Shown here: one piece after another, positions 41,614 through 48,464 of the stretch
Numbering within the stretch: the stretch's first letter is position 1
Layout: each line of letters opens with the position of its first letter
Made by a program: the position numbers and the translations under genes
NCBI RefSeq assembly: GCF_017357425.1
Contig: NZ_CP014571.1
Span: 3,038,001 to 3,102,000 of the forward strand
DNA from: Arthrobacter sp. D5-1
Lineage (GTDB): Bacteria; Actinomycetota; Actinomycetes; Actinomycetales; Micrococcaceae
Direction: 5' to 3'
DNA: 64,000 nt
Notes under the pieces: model-generated
Told to the model about the DNA's origin: nothing
The model's input: only the letters and a program-made list of their open reading frames with translations
Database searches by the model: none

Positions 41614-41999
41614 AGCGGACCATCTTCAAGGCGTTCACTTGGGCCCTGATCGGCGCAGCGGTTCTGACCACGTATTCGATGCTGGGCCTCCCGGGCTTGT
41701 ACATCGGCTACGTGGCCGGTTCGTTCTGGGTGGCCCTGCCAATCATCTACTGGATCACAGCCCCGGACTGGTGGAAGACACGGACCGGCCGGGCACTCAT
41801 GATGCTGCTGGCATCGTTGGCGTCCCTGTTCATCCTGATCATCACCAGCGGCCTGTTCGGCGCCACACCTTTGCGGGAAGTCTTCCGCCTCGTGATCTAC
41901 AGCGCCGTTCTGGTGGCCGCCGTCCGGCTGGCCGTCCTGTTCTTCCAGCTCCGGATTGGCGCCGATTGGCACAACGACAAAAGGGGGAACGATGGTTAG
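41610..41999 (+). CDS. Four-helix membrane protein of the lysis module
   Basis: A 129-residue protein with about four membrane segments (FTWALIGAAVLTTYSMLGLP, GYVAGSFWVALPIIYWITAP, LMMLLASLASLFILIITSGL, LVIYSAVLVAAVRLAVLFF) and the WWKTRTGRALM motif frequent in actinophage membrane proteins. Start GTG, overlap of eight bases with the endolysin. It may be a holin or a regulator of lysis. Confidence 0.7.
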   Translation: MKRTIFKAFTWALIGAAVLTTYSMLGLPGLYIGYVAGSFWVALPIIYWITAPDWWKTRTGRALMMLLASLASLFILIITSGLFGATPLREVFRLVIYSAVLVAAVRLAVLFFQLRIGADWHNDKRGNDG

Positions 42000-42903
42000 G
42001 CCAGTTGACTTTCCTATCACCCAGACATTCGGGGAAAACCCCACCAAGGACATCCGACCCGGCAACCCTGACTACTGGATCATCGAACTGTTCGGCAACT
42101 ATCAGCCAGATGGGCACGCGGGTTTCGATTGCGCGTGCCCAGTTGGGACTCCGGTGCGGGCCGTTGCAGACGGCATCGTACTCCACATCGGGTGGATGGG
42201 CGGAACGTACGCGGACAATCCGTGGTGGATCGCCCCGAACTTCGCCGGATACTGCGCGGTAATCGACCATGGCAGCTTCATAGGCATCTACGGCCATTGC
42301 AAGGACGGCTCCGGAAAGGTTGCCAACGGCGCTCGTGTGCGCGAAGGCCAGGTATTCATCCTGTCCGGAAACACTGGCGGCTCCACCGGCGCGCACCTCC
42401 ACTTCGAGGCCCTGCCCGATGGGTACAACCTCAACGCCAAGTTCTACGGGCGCGTCAACCCAATCCCATACCTTGGCTCGGCCTCCCTCGGCCCGGCCGG
42501 TGAAACAACCCCAGCTAAGGAGGACACCTTGTCCGCAGCAGAAGTTAAGCAAATCAACGACCACACGACGCTGATGCTCAATCAGCTTGCCCTTGATGGC
42601 CAGACTGGCGGGCGAACTCGCGGCGGACTCGCTGACGTCGCTGACAAGGTAGGCGACGTCTGGGCATGGCTGCGTGGCGGCGAGGCTGGCAAGCGAGTCG
42701 CCGGGCCCATCCCGGCCATGCTCGCAGGCATCCAGGGCCAAAACGCTGGCCTGCTGGAAGCGCTCAAGCAGGTCACGAGCGCCCCCGGCTCCGCGCTGGA
42801 CTTAGAGGCCGTGAAGACCGCTGCCAAGGCTGGCGCCGCCGAGGCTCTCGCGGATCTCGAAGCGACCGCCACCACCACCGTCACACTGAGCCAGGAAGGC
42901 TAA
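41992..42903 (+). CDS. Endolysin, M23 (LytM) peptidase
   Basis: A 303-residue endolysin with an N-terminal M23 zinc peptidase: H42 and D46 in DGHAGFDCACP (HxxxD), H102 in IYGHC and HLHFE (His135, His137). This cleaves peptide cross-bridges of peptidoglycan. The C-terminal third (about 190-303) is a helical region with LADVADKVGDVWAWLRGGEA, which may bind the cell wall or oligomerise. AAGGGGG precedes the ATG. No signal peptide, so a holin is needed. Confidence 0.92.
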   Translation: MVRPVDFPITQTFGENPTKDIRPGNPDYWIIELFGNYQPDGHAGFDCACPVGTPVRAVADGIVLHIGWMGGTYADNPWWIAPNFAGYCAVIDHGSFIGIYGHCKDGSGKVANGARVREGQVFILSGNTGGSTGAHLHFEALPDGYNLNAKFYGRVNPIPYLGSASLGPAGETTPAKEDTLSAAEVKQINDHTTLMLNQLALDGQTGGRTRGGLADVADKVGDVWAWLRGGEAGKRVAGPIPAMLAGIQGQNAGLLEALKQVTSAPGSALDLEAVKTAAKAGAAEALADLEATATTTVTLSQEG

Positions 42904-42905
42904 GC

Positions 42906-43247
42906 ATGTTCACATCCATTCTCCGCACCATCGTCCCCGCCCTGTGGGGGTCGTTCATCGCATGGGCCATCGGCCTCCTGCCCGCCCTAGAGCCGCACCG
43001 CGAAGCCCTACTCGGGTACGGCACGCCACTGTCCGCCATTGTCGCAGCCGTCTTGATTGCTGCATGGTACGCGTTCTGGCGCTGGCTGGAACGGCGCCTG
43101 CCCAGCTGGTTCACACGCGCTGTCCTCGGCTCTGCCCAGCGTCCCAGTTACACCGGGACACCGACAAATTACGCGGACTCAGCCTTAGCTGAAGAGATTC
43201 GGGCAGGTCTGACCGAACTGAACCGCCGCGGAAAGCACGAATCGTAG
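42906..43247 (+). CDS. Holin-like membrane protein
   Basis: A 113-residue protein with two membrane helices (LWGSFIAWAIGLLPALEP, LSAIVAAVLIAAWYAFWRWL) and a charged C-terminus, directly after the endolysin (two-base gap). Typical of actinophage holins that form pores for endolysin release. Confidence 0.8.
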   Translation: MFTSILRTIVPALWGSFIAWAIGLLPALEPHREALLGYGTPLSAIVAAVLIAAWYAFWRWLERRLPSWFTRAVLGSAQRPSYTGTPTNYADSALAEEIRAGLTELNRRGKHES

Positions 43248-43262
43248 AGATGCACTGCTGGG

Positions 43263-44102
43263 CTAGAAGAAGTCTGGTACGACGTCCGGGGCGGAAGGCC
43301 GAAGCACCACAGAAAGGCTTTCCTCCCAGGCAACTTCATCGTCGATAAGCAACTGGACTGTGGTCTGAGCGTCCCTGCCGGCTAACACGGTAAGGGCAAG
43401 GTAGTCAGTCCAAGGCTGAATATTGTTCGGGAACCATGGCGCTTCCCAGTGTCTCTCTACTGGGCCCGTGATGGAGCCTAATGCCCGATCCGTGAGCATT
43501 GCGCCATCGGAGTCATGCTTGTAGCGCAGCCGCACCGTAACTTCACGTCCGGCATCAACCGAGTACCAGTGAAGCCGGACCACAGCGTAGAGAAGCCCTC
43601 CAAAAGGCATCTCAGCGACAGACAGGATCTGAACAGGTAGCCGGTAATAACTGTTCGGTCGGTCCTTCGCGAGTCCCTCGACGGAGAGTCCAAGCGCTGC
43701 AAAATCCACACGATCTGAGGCTCGGAGGCTGTTCTCCTCTAACCACTCTGCGACCTTCGCAGGCTGGAATTTGGTTTTGTCACTGGCAACCAGCAAGATC
43801 ATGGATTCGTAGGTAACCGTGGGCAGATCTCGCAGCTCACGATTATTGAGCCCAAGGAAGGCCTCCATGGCCAACCAGGCGGTGCGCTTGTTGCCGTCGC
43901 TGAAGCATTGAGTGCTGGCAATGCCGTGCAAGAGCACGGCGGCCTTTTCCCAAATGGTCACGTACTCTTCGTGTCCGCCATATCCAGCCGAGGGCCTGTC
44001 TGCGGCAGCATAAACACCATTCCGATCTAGAACACCGGCGCCTGGCCCTCCATTCTCGGCGTTGATTGCGATAATGGTTTCGGCGTCAAGGTACTTAGTC
44101 AC
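43263..44102 (-). CDS. Doc-like toxin (Fic fold) with a C-terminal extension
   Basis: A 279-residue protein. Residues 1-125 are a Doc-type Fic fold: VLLHGIASTQ then CFSDGNKRTAW. The core motif reads Q65-C-F-S-D-G-N-K-R, where canonical Doc has His at the first place; Doc toxins phosphorylate EF-Tu using that His. The C-terminal 150 residues (VQILSVAEMPFGGLLYAVVR, VTVRLRYKHDSDGAML) are a beta-rich domain not found in classic Doc and not recognised. The GTG start overlaps the stop of the 55-residue upstream gene, as in a toxin-antitoxin pair. Minus strand after the lysis genes, so likely prophage-expressed. Confidence 0.75.
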   Translation of the reverse strand: MTKYLDAETIIAINAENGGPGAGVLDRNGVYAAADRPSAGYGGHEEYVTIWEKAAVLLHGIASTQCFSDGNKRTAWLAMEAFLGLNNRELRDLPTVTYESMILLVASDKTKFQPAKVAEWLEENSLRASDRVDFAALGLSVEGLAKDRPNSYYRLPVQILSVAEMPFGGLLYAVVRLHWYSVDAGREVTVRLRYKHDSDGAMLTDRALGSITGPVERHWEAPWFPNNIQPWTDYLALTVLAGRDAQTTVQLLIDDEVAWEESLSVVLRPSAPDVVPDFF

Positions 44103-44266
44103 TGCTCAGCCAAGCGGTCCAGTAGTTCTTTGCGTTTGGCCGCGATGCGTCGTACTAGGGCCAGCGCGTCGGACTGTTCCACGAAAGTGCGGCCTGCGTC
44201 CTCGTAGGTCCTTGCAGTTGCGAACTCTACGGGTGCGCCGTCGTCTCTGGACGTGATGGTAGCCAT
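44099..44266 (-). CDS. Probable antitoxin partner of the Doc-like protein
   Basis: A 55-residue frame, MATITSRDDGAPVEFATART onward, then a helix (ALALVRRIAAKRKELLDRLA) and stop, with TGA overlapping the GTG of the toxin gene. Short N-terminal beta part plus amphipathic helix is the build of small antitoxins, though it is not a recognised Phd. Its ATG has a -10-like TATCAT six bases upstream. Confidence 0.65.
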   Translation of the reverse strand: MATITSRDDGAPVEFATARTYEDAGRTFVEQSDALALVRRIAAKRKELLDRLAEQ

Positions 44267-44300
44267 GGGAGCATGATAGCAACATCATCTCGACGTAAGA
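44267..44300 (-). promoter_or_regulatory. Promoter of the toxin-antitoxin pair, predicted leaderless
   Basis: On the minus strand TATCAT (44278-44273) stands six bases before the antitoxin ATG, the same spacing as at the prophage lipoprotein gene. The -35 region is weak. It begins right after the bidirectional terminator at 44302-44336. Confidence 0.4.
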
Positions 44301-44301
44301 G

Positions 44302-44336
44302 AAGACCCCCACCCTTCACGGGGTGGGGGTCTTTTT
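44302..44336. terminator. Strong bidirectional terminator
   Basis: AAGACCCCCACCC (44302-44314) and GGGTGGGGGTCTT (44321-44333) make a perfect 13-bp stem with loop TTCACG, and the + strand continues TTT. In both directions the stem is flanked by T or A runs, so it insulates the Doc operon from the accessory genes to its right. Confidence 0.88.
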
Positions 44337-44342
44337 GTCGTT

Positions 44343-44633
44343 TCAGAAGAGTTGCTTCAGGCGGGCACGAAGGGGTGGGCGCGTAAGTCTACGGAGGGTG
44401 TCCTGGTCAGTGGCGAGCTGTTCTGAGACGGTCGAGATGTGCTCCCACATTTCCCTGAGTTTGGCGCTGAGGCTGTGAACAATGTCCCAAACTTCCTGCG
44501 GGTCACCCAGGAACTTCGCTTCCCATGCAAAGAGATCACGGCTCGTGCCGAACTTAATGGCCTCGCGGGTGAAGTGCTGGACCTCCCGCTCGCGCCTCTT
44601 GATTCGCTCACGGAGATCCGTTTCTGAATCCAC
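44343..44633 (-). CDS. Hypothetical helical accessory protein
   Basis: A 96-residue, charged, all-helical protein (RERIKRREREVQHFTREAIK, IVHSLSAKLREMWEHISTVS) that probably forms a coiled coil. It is the last gene of a leftward accessory operon, ending next to a strong terminator, four bases after its upstream neighbour. No family recognised. Confidence 0.6.
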   Translation of the reverse strand: MDSETDLRERIKRREREVQHFTREAIKFGTSRDLFAWEAKFLGDPQEVWDIVHSLSAKLREMWEHISTVSEQLATDQDTLRRLTRPPLRARLKQLF

Positions 44634-44637
44634 GGGC

Positions 44638-44871
44638 CTATCCGATTTCTTTCTGCGCTCGGATGCGTTCCACTATGGCAAGGGATTGGGCATGTGTTGG
44701 CCATCCGTCCTTGGCTGGCTCGTAGAGCTCTACATAGGCCATGTCGCTTTGGTAGCGGGTGTTCCAGTCGTGCACAACTTCCTGCGCGGCAAGGTGCGTT
44801 GAGTGGCTAGACATCACGGACTCACCGCCACCGTACCTGCGGAGCTTCGCCAGCCATGTCGGGCCGCTCAT
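44638..44871 (-). CDS. Hypothetical accessory protein
   Basis: A 77-residue protein with helix AAQEVVHDWNTRYQSDMAYV and a C-terminal HAQSLAIVERIRAQK. Its ATG overlaps the stop of the ISL3-broken gene by four bases, so the two were cotranslated before the insertion; its expression is now likely reduced or driven from the element. Not recognised. Confidence 0.55.
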   Translation of the reverse strand: MSGPTWLAKLRRYGGGESVMSSHSTHLAAQEVVHDWNTRYQSDMAYVELYEPAKDGWPTHAQSLAIVERIRAQKEIG

Positions 44872-44977
44872 CCGAAAGCCTTCCGCGCTGAGGCCTCATC
44901 CGGGAACAGTCCGCATCCCCACATGCTCGACTTGCCGTCAGAAATGCGGTGATAGTAATCGGCGGGGTGCGTTTGTC

Positions 44978-46424
44978 GGCTCTTCGCGGTTGATGGTGAA
45001 ACAGGTTCCGTGTCTTGAAATCTGAAGGGCTCGTAGCCCTGCTGTGATGGATGTTCTCTACGCATTCATCAAGAGTCAGGAGCTACGAGCCTTGAACGAG
45101 CCTACTTCGCCGCGCCCCGATGCTGCCACCGCCATTTTCAACCTGCCCGACTACCGGGTCACCGGCACCGAGGTCCTCGCCTTCGGGCAGCGACGGATCC
45201 GCGTCGTGGCCACCGCCGAGGCCGGCTGCCCGTCCTGCGGCGTGATCAGCACCCGCGTGCATTCACGCCGGTCACAACGCCTGCGTGACATCCCTGTCGC
45301 CGGCCCGGTCGAAGTGGTCTGGGCCAAGCGGAGGTTCTTCTGCGATGAGTACCTGTGCCCCCGCCGGACATTCACCGAGGAGACAGCCGAGGTACCGCGC
45401 CGGGCACGGTCCACCCGCCGGCTCCGTGAGGCCCTGGTGGCCGCCGTGATCGGTTCCGGGAGGGCCGCCGCCGAGGCTGCCTCTTCATTCGGTGTCTCGT
45501 GGTGGCTTGTCCAGCGGGCACTGGATTCCGCGGCGCTGACGCTGCCCGATGTCGATGCCCTGGCACCGCGGATGCTCGGCATCGATGAACACCGCTACCG
45601 GTCCGTGCGGTTCTTCCGCGACCCTGCCACGAAGGCCTGGAAACGCTACGAACCCTGGATGACCACCATCGTCGATCTCGACACCGGACAAGTCCTCGGG
45701 ATCGTTGACGGCCGCGACAGCGAGGGGGTAGGAGACTGGCTGTTCGCCCGCCCGCTTCAGTGGCGGCTGGGCGTGCAGGTCGTTGCCATCGACCCCTCGG
45801 CGGCGTTCCGCAAGGCCCTGCGGATGTGGCTTCCACGCACCGCTGTCTCAGTCGACGCGTTCCACCTGGTCAAGCTCGGCAACGACATGCTCACCGAAGT
45901 CCGGCAACGACTCACCCAGCAGACCCATGGTCGGCGGGGGCGCTCCATCGATCCGGTCTGGGCCAACCGGCGACTGCTCCTGCGCGCCGGGGACACGCTC
46001 TCGGATCGGGCCCGGGACAGGCTCAGCAACGTGTTCGCGACCGACGATGTCACCGGGAAGCTGCAGGCCGCGTGGCTGGTCAAGGAACAGCTCCGGGCCC
46101 TGCTGACTACCGGCTCTCTTGCCGACGCTGCCGCCGCGAAGGACCGGCTGCAGGTCCTGGTCGAGCGAGCCGCGCAGCCGGAGACGAACCGGCTGTGGCG
46201 CACAATCTGCCGGTGGTGGAAAGAGATCGAAGTCCTCATTGTCACCGGTGCGACAACCGCGAAAGTGGAAGCCAACAACACCGCGATAAAACACATAAAG
46301 AGGACGGGTCGGGGATTCACCAACGCACGCAACTACAAAACCCGTATCCTGTTGCGCAGTGCCGCCAGAACAGCGGCATGAACATCCCTCACGGCAGAAC
46401 GTTCACCACGAACCGTGAAGAGCC
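44978..46424 (+). mobile_element. ISL3-family insertion sequence with 8-bp target duplication
   Basis: A 1447-bp element. Ends are GGCTCTTCGCGGTTGATGGTG (left, in part) and, inverted, GGCTCTTCACGGTTCGTGG (right). The 8-bp direct repeat CGTTTGTC flanks it exactly (44970-44977, 46425-46432), the duplication size of ISL3 elements. Identical copies indicate a recent jump. Confidence 0.95.
45047..46381 (+). CDS. ISL3-family transposase
   Basis: A 444-residue DDE transposase: N-terminal zinc ribbon (CPSCGVISTRVHSR, FFCDEYLCPRRTF), a helix-turn-helix (SSFGVSWWLVQRAL), and the catalytic core with LGIDEHRYRS, VDAFHLVKL and the Glu in KVEANNTAIKHIKRTGRGF. Length is right for the family. A GTG one codon upstream is an equally good start. 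Appears intact. Confidence 0.93.
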   Translation: MDVLYAFIKSQELRALNEPTSPRPDAATAIFNLPDYRVTGTEVLAFGQRRIRVVATAEAGCPSCGVISTRVHSRRSQRLRDIPVAGPVEVVWAKRRFFCDEYLCPRRTFTEETAEVPRRARSTRRLREALVAAVIGSGRAAAEAASSFGVSWWLVQRALDSAALTLPDVDALAPRMLGIDEHRYRSVRFFRDPATKAWKRYEPWMTTIVDLDTGQVLGIVDGRDSEGVGDWLFARPLQWRLGVQVVAIDPSAAFRKALRMWLPRTAVSVDAFHLVKLGNDMLTEVRQRLTQQTHGRRGRSIDPVWANRRLLLRAGDTLSDRARDRLSNVFATDDVTGKLQAAWLVKEQLRALLTTGSLADAAAAKDRLQVLVERAAQPETNRLWRTICRWWKEIEVLIVTGATTAKVEANNTAIKHIKRTGRGFTNARNYKTRILLRSAARTAA

Positions 46425-46880
46425 CGTTTGTCCGGGGTAGTCCGGCTCCCAACCCTCGGTCCTCAACCGCTCTACGTGAATCTGGACAGCTTCATCGAAA
46501 TTACTTGCCGCAATTGGGTTTTCCTTTGTGAGGCTAACGGCCCCGCCCTGCTCCCCAGTGGTGCAGTAACCCTCGGCCCAGATATCCCAGAGTTTGACTT
46601 TTGCCGGCAGCCCAAAGTCCGTAAGTGCTTTGGAGACCTGCCCGAAGGGCTGGGCATTGAATGACACGAACGGTTTACCGGCTGAGTCAAACCTAAGAGG
46701 GCCGGTGCGAACCATCTGGCCTTCATCGTTGAGGTGCTTGTCAACGAAAAGCTTCAGCAGGGCCAGGGTTTACCCAGTCATCCAAATCATCTGGGATAAC
46801 AAGCATGTGACGCTTTGAGATGGGCATACCCTATCCTCCCAAGAATCGGTACCAATTAAAAGCCTTGGCATGATTGGTGG

Positions 46881-47252
46881 ATGCCGATCTATCCGCCGAC
46901 GTCGTTCATCCTTGATGGCGTCACATACGAGTTTGAACATCCGGACCGTGTGGGACCCGTAGAGGACGTCCGCTCATGGGAACCTGGACAGCAACCCAAA
47001 GTACACGCAGTGGTTCCACTGAGGGCCGGCGGCAAAGTTGGAGTTTACGCACTGGCCACCCATTGGAATCGAACACAGGTTAGCGTGCAGTGGTTCGATG
47101 ACGACAAGGAAAGCCTCACCGCGTGGTTGCCGAAGGACAATATACGTCCAGTCACCAATTCGGAGTGGGATATCGACGAGTACAACCGATGCCCCGAATG
47201 GCTACGTTCCATCCAGTGGGGGAAACGGGCCCCAGGCTTCCTACCTGAGTAA
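46881..47252 (+). CDS. Hypothetical accessory protein
   Basis: A 123-residue beta-rich protein (VVPLRAGGKVGVYALATHWN, VSVQWFDDDKESLTAWLPKD) with an SH3-like or Tudor-like strand pattern and a Trp-rich end. It is divergent from the broken minus-strand gene, with a 53-base A+T-rich gap that should hold both promoters. Not recognised. Its place near attR marks it as optional cargo. Confidence 0.6.
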   Translation: MPIYPPTSFILDGVTYEFEHPDRVGPVEDVRSWEPGQQPKVHAVVPLRAGGKVGVYALATHWNRTQVSVQWFDDDKESLTAWLPKDNIRPVTNSEWDIDEYNRCPEWLRSIQWGKRAPGFLPE

Positions 47253-47666
47253 GAGAATAAGACTCCACGCCAGCACAAAGGCATGACAGTTCTTTGTGGA
47301 TAAGCCTGTGGACTACGAAAGACACGCCCAAGTTCGAGATACATTTTTCGGGCTGGGGAAACCTCGGAAACCTCTACATTCCGCGGTGTGCAGGCCTACA
47401 CGAACCTATGCAAAACGCACTAAACCGACCTATTTCGCTCGCATAGGATGACACACTCTCGCCCGCTTGTGTCAGGCGCAATCGGTAAGATCTTAAACAC
47501 AAAGACCGGCTCCCCTTCGACGTCGCCAAACAGTGGAGGGGAAACCGGTCTACAGAGTAACGGGATGCCCGCTGCTCCTTTTGATCGTACCTAGATGCGA
47601 GTCTTTGACGCAATCAAGGCCGATCATCCACAGGGGCAGCGGCTCCCTCTTCCTAAGGAGACCAGA
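47253..47666. other. Non-coding stretch with DnaA-box-like sites and a long hairpin
   Basis: No convincing gene in about 414 bases; short frames here have random composition. TGTGGATAA at 47295-47303 equals a DnaA box, CCTATGC and GCATAGG form a separated inverted pair near 47405 and 47440, and a long imperfect hairpin follows at 47504-47550. Confidence 0.5.
47504..47550 (+). other. Imperfect hairpin upstream of a small basic gene
   Basis: GACCGG..CCCCT (47504-47515) pairs with AGGGG...CCGGTC (47537-47550) around a loop of about 21 bases. Could be a structured leader or part of a small RNA; no U-run follows. Confidence 0.35.
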
Positions 47667-47795
47667 ATGCCCACGCGCAAAGCCAAAGCCCGTCGTAAAG
47701 ACCATCCGGAGCACAGCCGCTGGTACATCGTGAAAGAGGTGTTCCGCCTGGTCAGGGTGATCCTTCCGATCATCCTTGATGACCTTCTCCGGTAG
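47667..47795 (+). CDS. Small basic protein near attR
   Basis: A 42-residue protein, MPTRKAKARRKDHPEHSRWY then VKEVFRLVRVILPIILDDL: a very basic head and an amphipathic or membrane-associated helix. AAGGAGA stands seven bases before the ATG at 47667, which is the reason to accept it. Such a build fits a small toxin-like or membrane-active peptide, but nothing identifies it. Confidence 0.45.
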   Translation: MPTRKAKARRKDHPEHSRWYIVKEVFRLVRVILPIILDDLLR

Positions 47796-47851
47796 ACCTC
47801 GTCGCGGCTGGCCCACCGATCAAGACTTTCGGATGGGCCGGCTGCCCCGAA

Positions 47852-48124
47852 CTAGCGAGCGAGCAGGCGTGAGGGAACTTGCCTGCGTCGGGCTGGAAGT
47901 TTCAGCCTTAGCCTGGCCACGACCGCAGGGCGGTACGCAACAGCAGACTCTGTCCGGAGGATCCGGTTCATTTCCTGCCAGAAGCGGGTCGGCGTCATGC
48001 CGAAGCGTTCCATGGCCGCCGTGTCCAGAGAGCCCGCATACTTGAAGTCTTCCCCAGCGAGGTTGATCATGGCTTTTTCGTGGTCGGTGAGCATCCAGAC
48101 AAACCTACGCGCAGGGGCCGACAA
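47852..48124 (-). CDS. DUF3263-family small protein
   Basis: A 90-residue protein. From MLTDHEKAMINLAGEDFKYA to TAAMERFGMTPTRFWQEMNR it follows the DUF3263 pattern, a small helix-turn-helix-like domain found widely in actinobacteria and their phages, with a basic C-terminus. It may be a DNA-binding regulator. The start at 48124 adds ten residues before the usual MLT start at 48094. It is the last prophage gene before attR. Confidence 0.75.
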   Translation of the reverse strand: MSAPARRFVWMLTDHEKAMINLAGEDFKYAGSLDTAAMERFGMTPTRFWQEMNRILRTESAVAYRPAVVARLRLKLPARRRQVPSRLLAR

Positions 48125-48167
48125 GAAAGAGGCCTTGGGTCAAAGCCGTACCCGCGACCCCAAGGGG

Positions 48168-48208
48168 GAGATTAGAGCTTAGTCACTAGAGTAATCATGA
48201 CCCAGCCA
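48168..48208. other. Prophage right attachment site (attR)
   Basis: Minus-strand codons GTC ATG ATT ACT CTA belong to the host gene up to the CT at 48188-48189; beyond it the frame runs into GTG ACT AAG CTC TAA of phage origin. Together with attL it defines a crossover of two to five identical bases. Confidence 0.7.
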
Positions 48209-48333
48209 GGCACATCCCCTCGATCCCGGTCCTCGGCACAGGACAGTCCCCTGAACGCGACCGCCATAACCCACGAGCTGCTGACGACGCTCAGGAAGGA
48301 GGTGGCGGACAGTCTTCTTGTAATGCGGTTCAT
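48187..48333 (-). pseudogene. 5' half of the Tad-locus gene split by the prophage
   Basis: The first 49 codons of the host gene: MNRITRRLSATSFLSVVSSS, then a run ending RDRGDVPGWVMITL. In the lysogen the frame ends five codons later in phage DNA (LVTKL, stop at 48172), giving a protein with no membrane helix. It starts 132 bases downstream of tadC on the same strand. Confidence 0.78.
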
Positions 48334-48464
48334 TGTTCTCCCCAGGATGAATGGATCGGCGGACGGATATGGCGTGAAGTGATGCGGTGGATTCGGTGGA
48401 CCGTGCTGCATCCATGGACTGGACTGCCTCGACGGATAAAACCTGGGCGTTCTTGACGGCTGGC

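Larger units (their letters stand above)
44868..46827 (-). pseudogene. Accessory gene broken by an ISL3 insertion and a 1-bp frameshift
   Basis: The upstream part begins MPISKRHMLVIPDDLDDWV at 46827 and hits a stop; one base fewer in the GTAAACC run (near 46768) would continue the frame into LALLKLFVDKHLNDEGQMVR. That frame runs to the ISL3 insertion at EPDYPGQT and, after removing the element and one CGTTTGTC copy, continues in frame as HPADYYHRISDGKSSMW to the stop at 44868. Rebuilt, it is about 170 residues with no recognised family. It is doubly inactivated. Confidence 0.72.
2184..48188. mobile_element. Complete siphovirus prophage integrated in a Tad pilus gene
   Basis: About 46.0 kb with modules in the standard temperate siphovirus order: integrase and lysogeny genes leftward, then early/replication, packaging, head, tail and lysis rightward. 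Terminase, portal, protease, capsid, tail, endolysin, holin, repressor and integrase are all intact by frame. Two insertion sequences (IS21 at 2364-5028, ISL3 at 44978-46424) hit only accessory genes, so the unit may still be inducible. Boundaries come from in-frame reconstruction of the interrupted host gene. Confidence 0.92.

Noticed and set aside
47374..47613. A 79-codon minus-strand frame near attR
   Set aside because: Random composition, no ribosome binding site and it crosses the long hairpin.
48179..48415. A 78-codon minus-strand frame overlapping the 5' half of the split Tad gene
   Set aside because: The other frame carries the GDVPGW motif and joins in frame with the 3' half; this one is a shadow.
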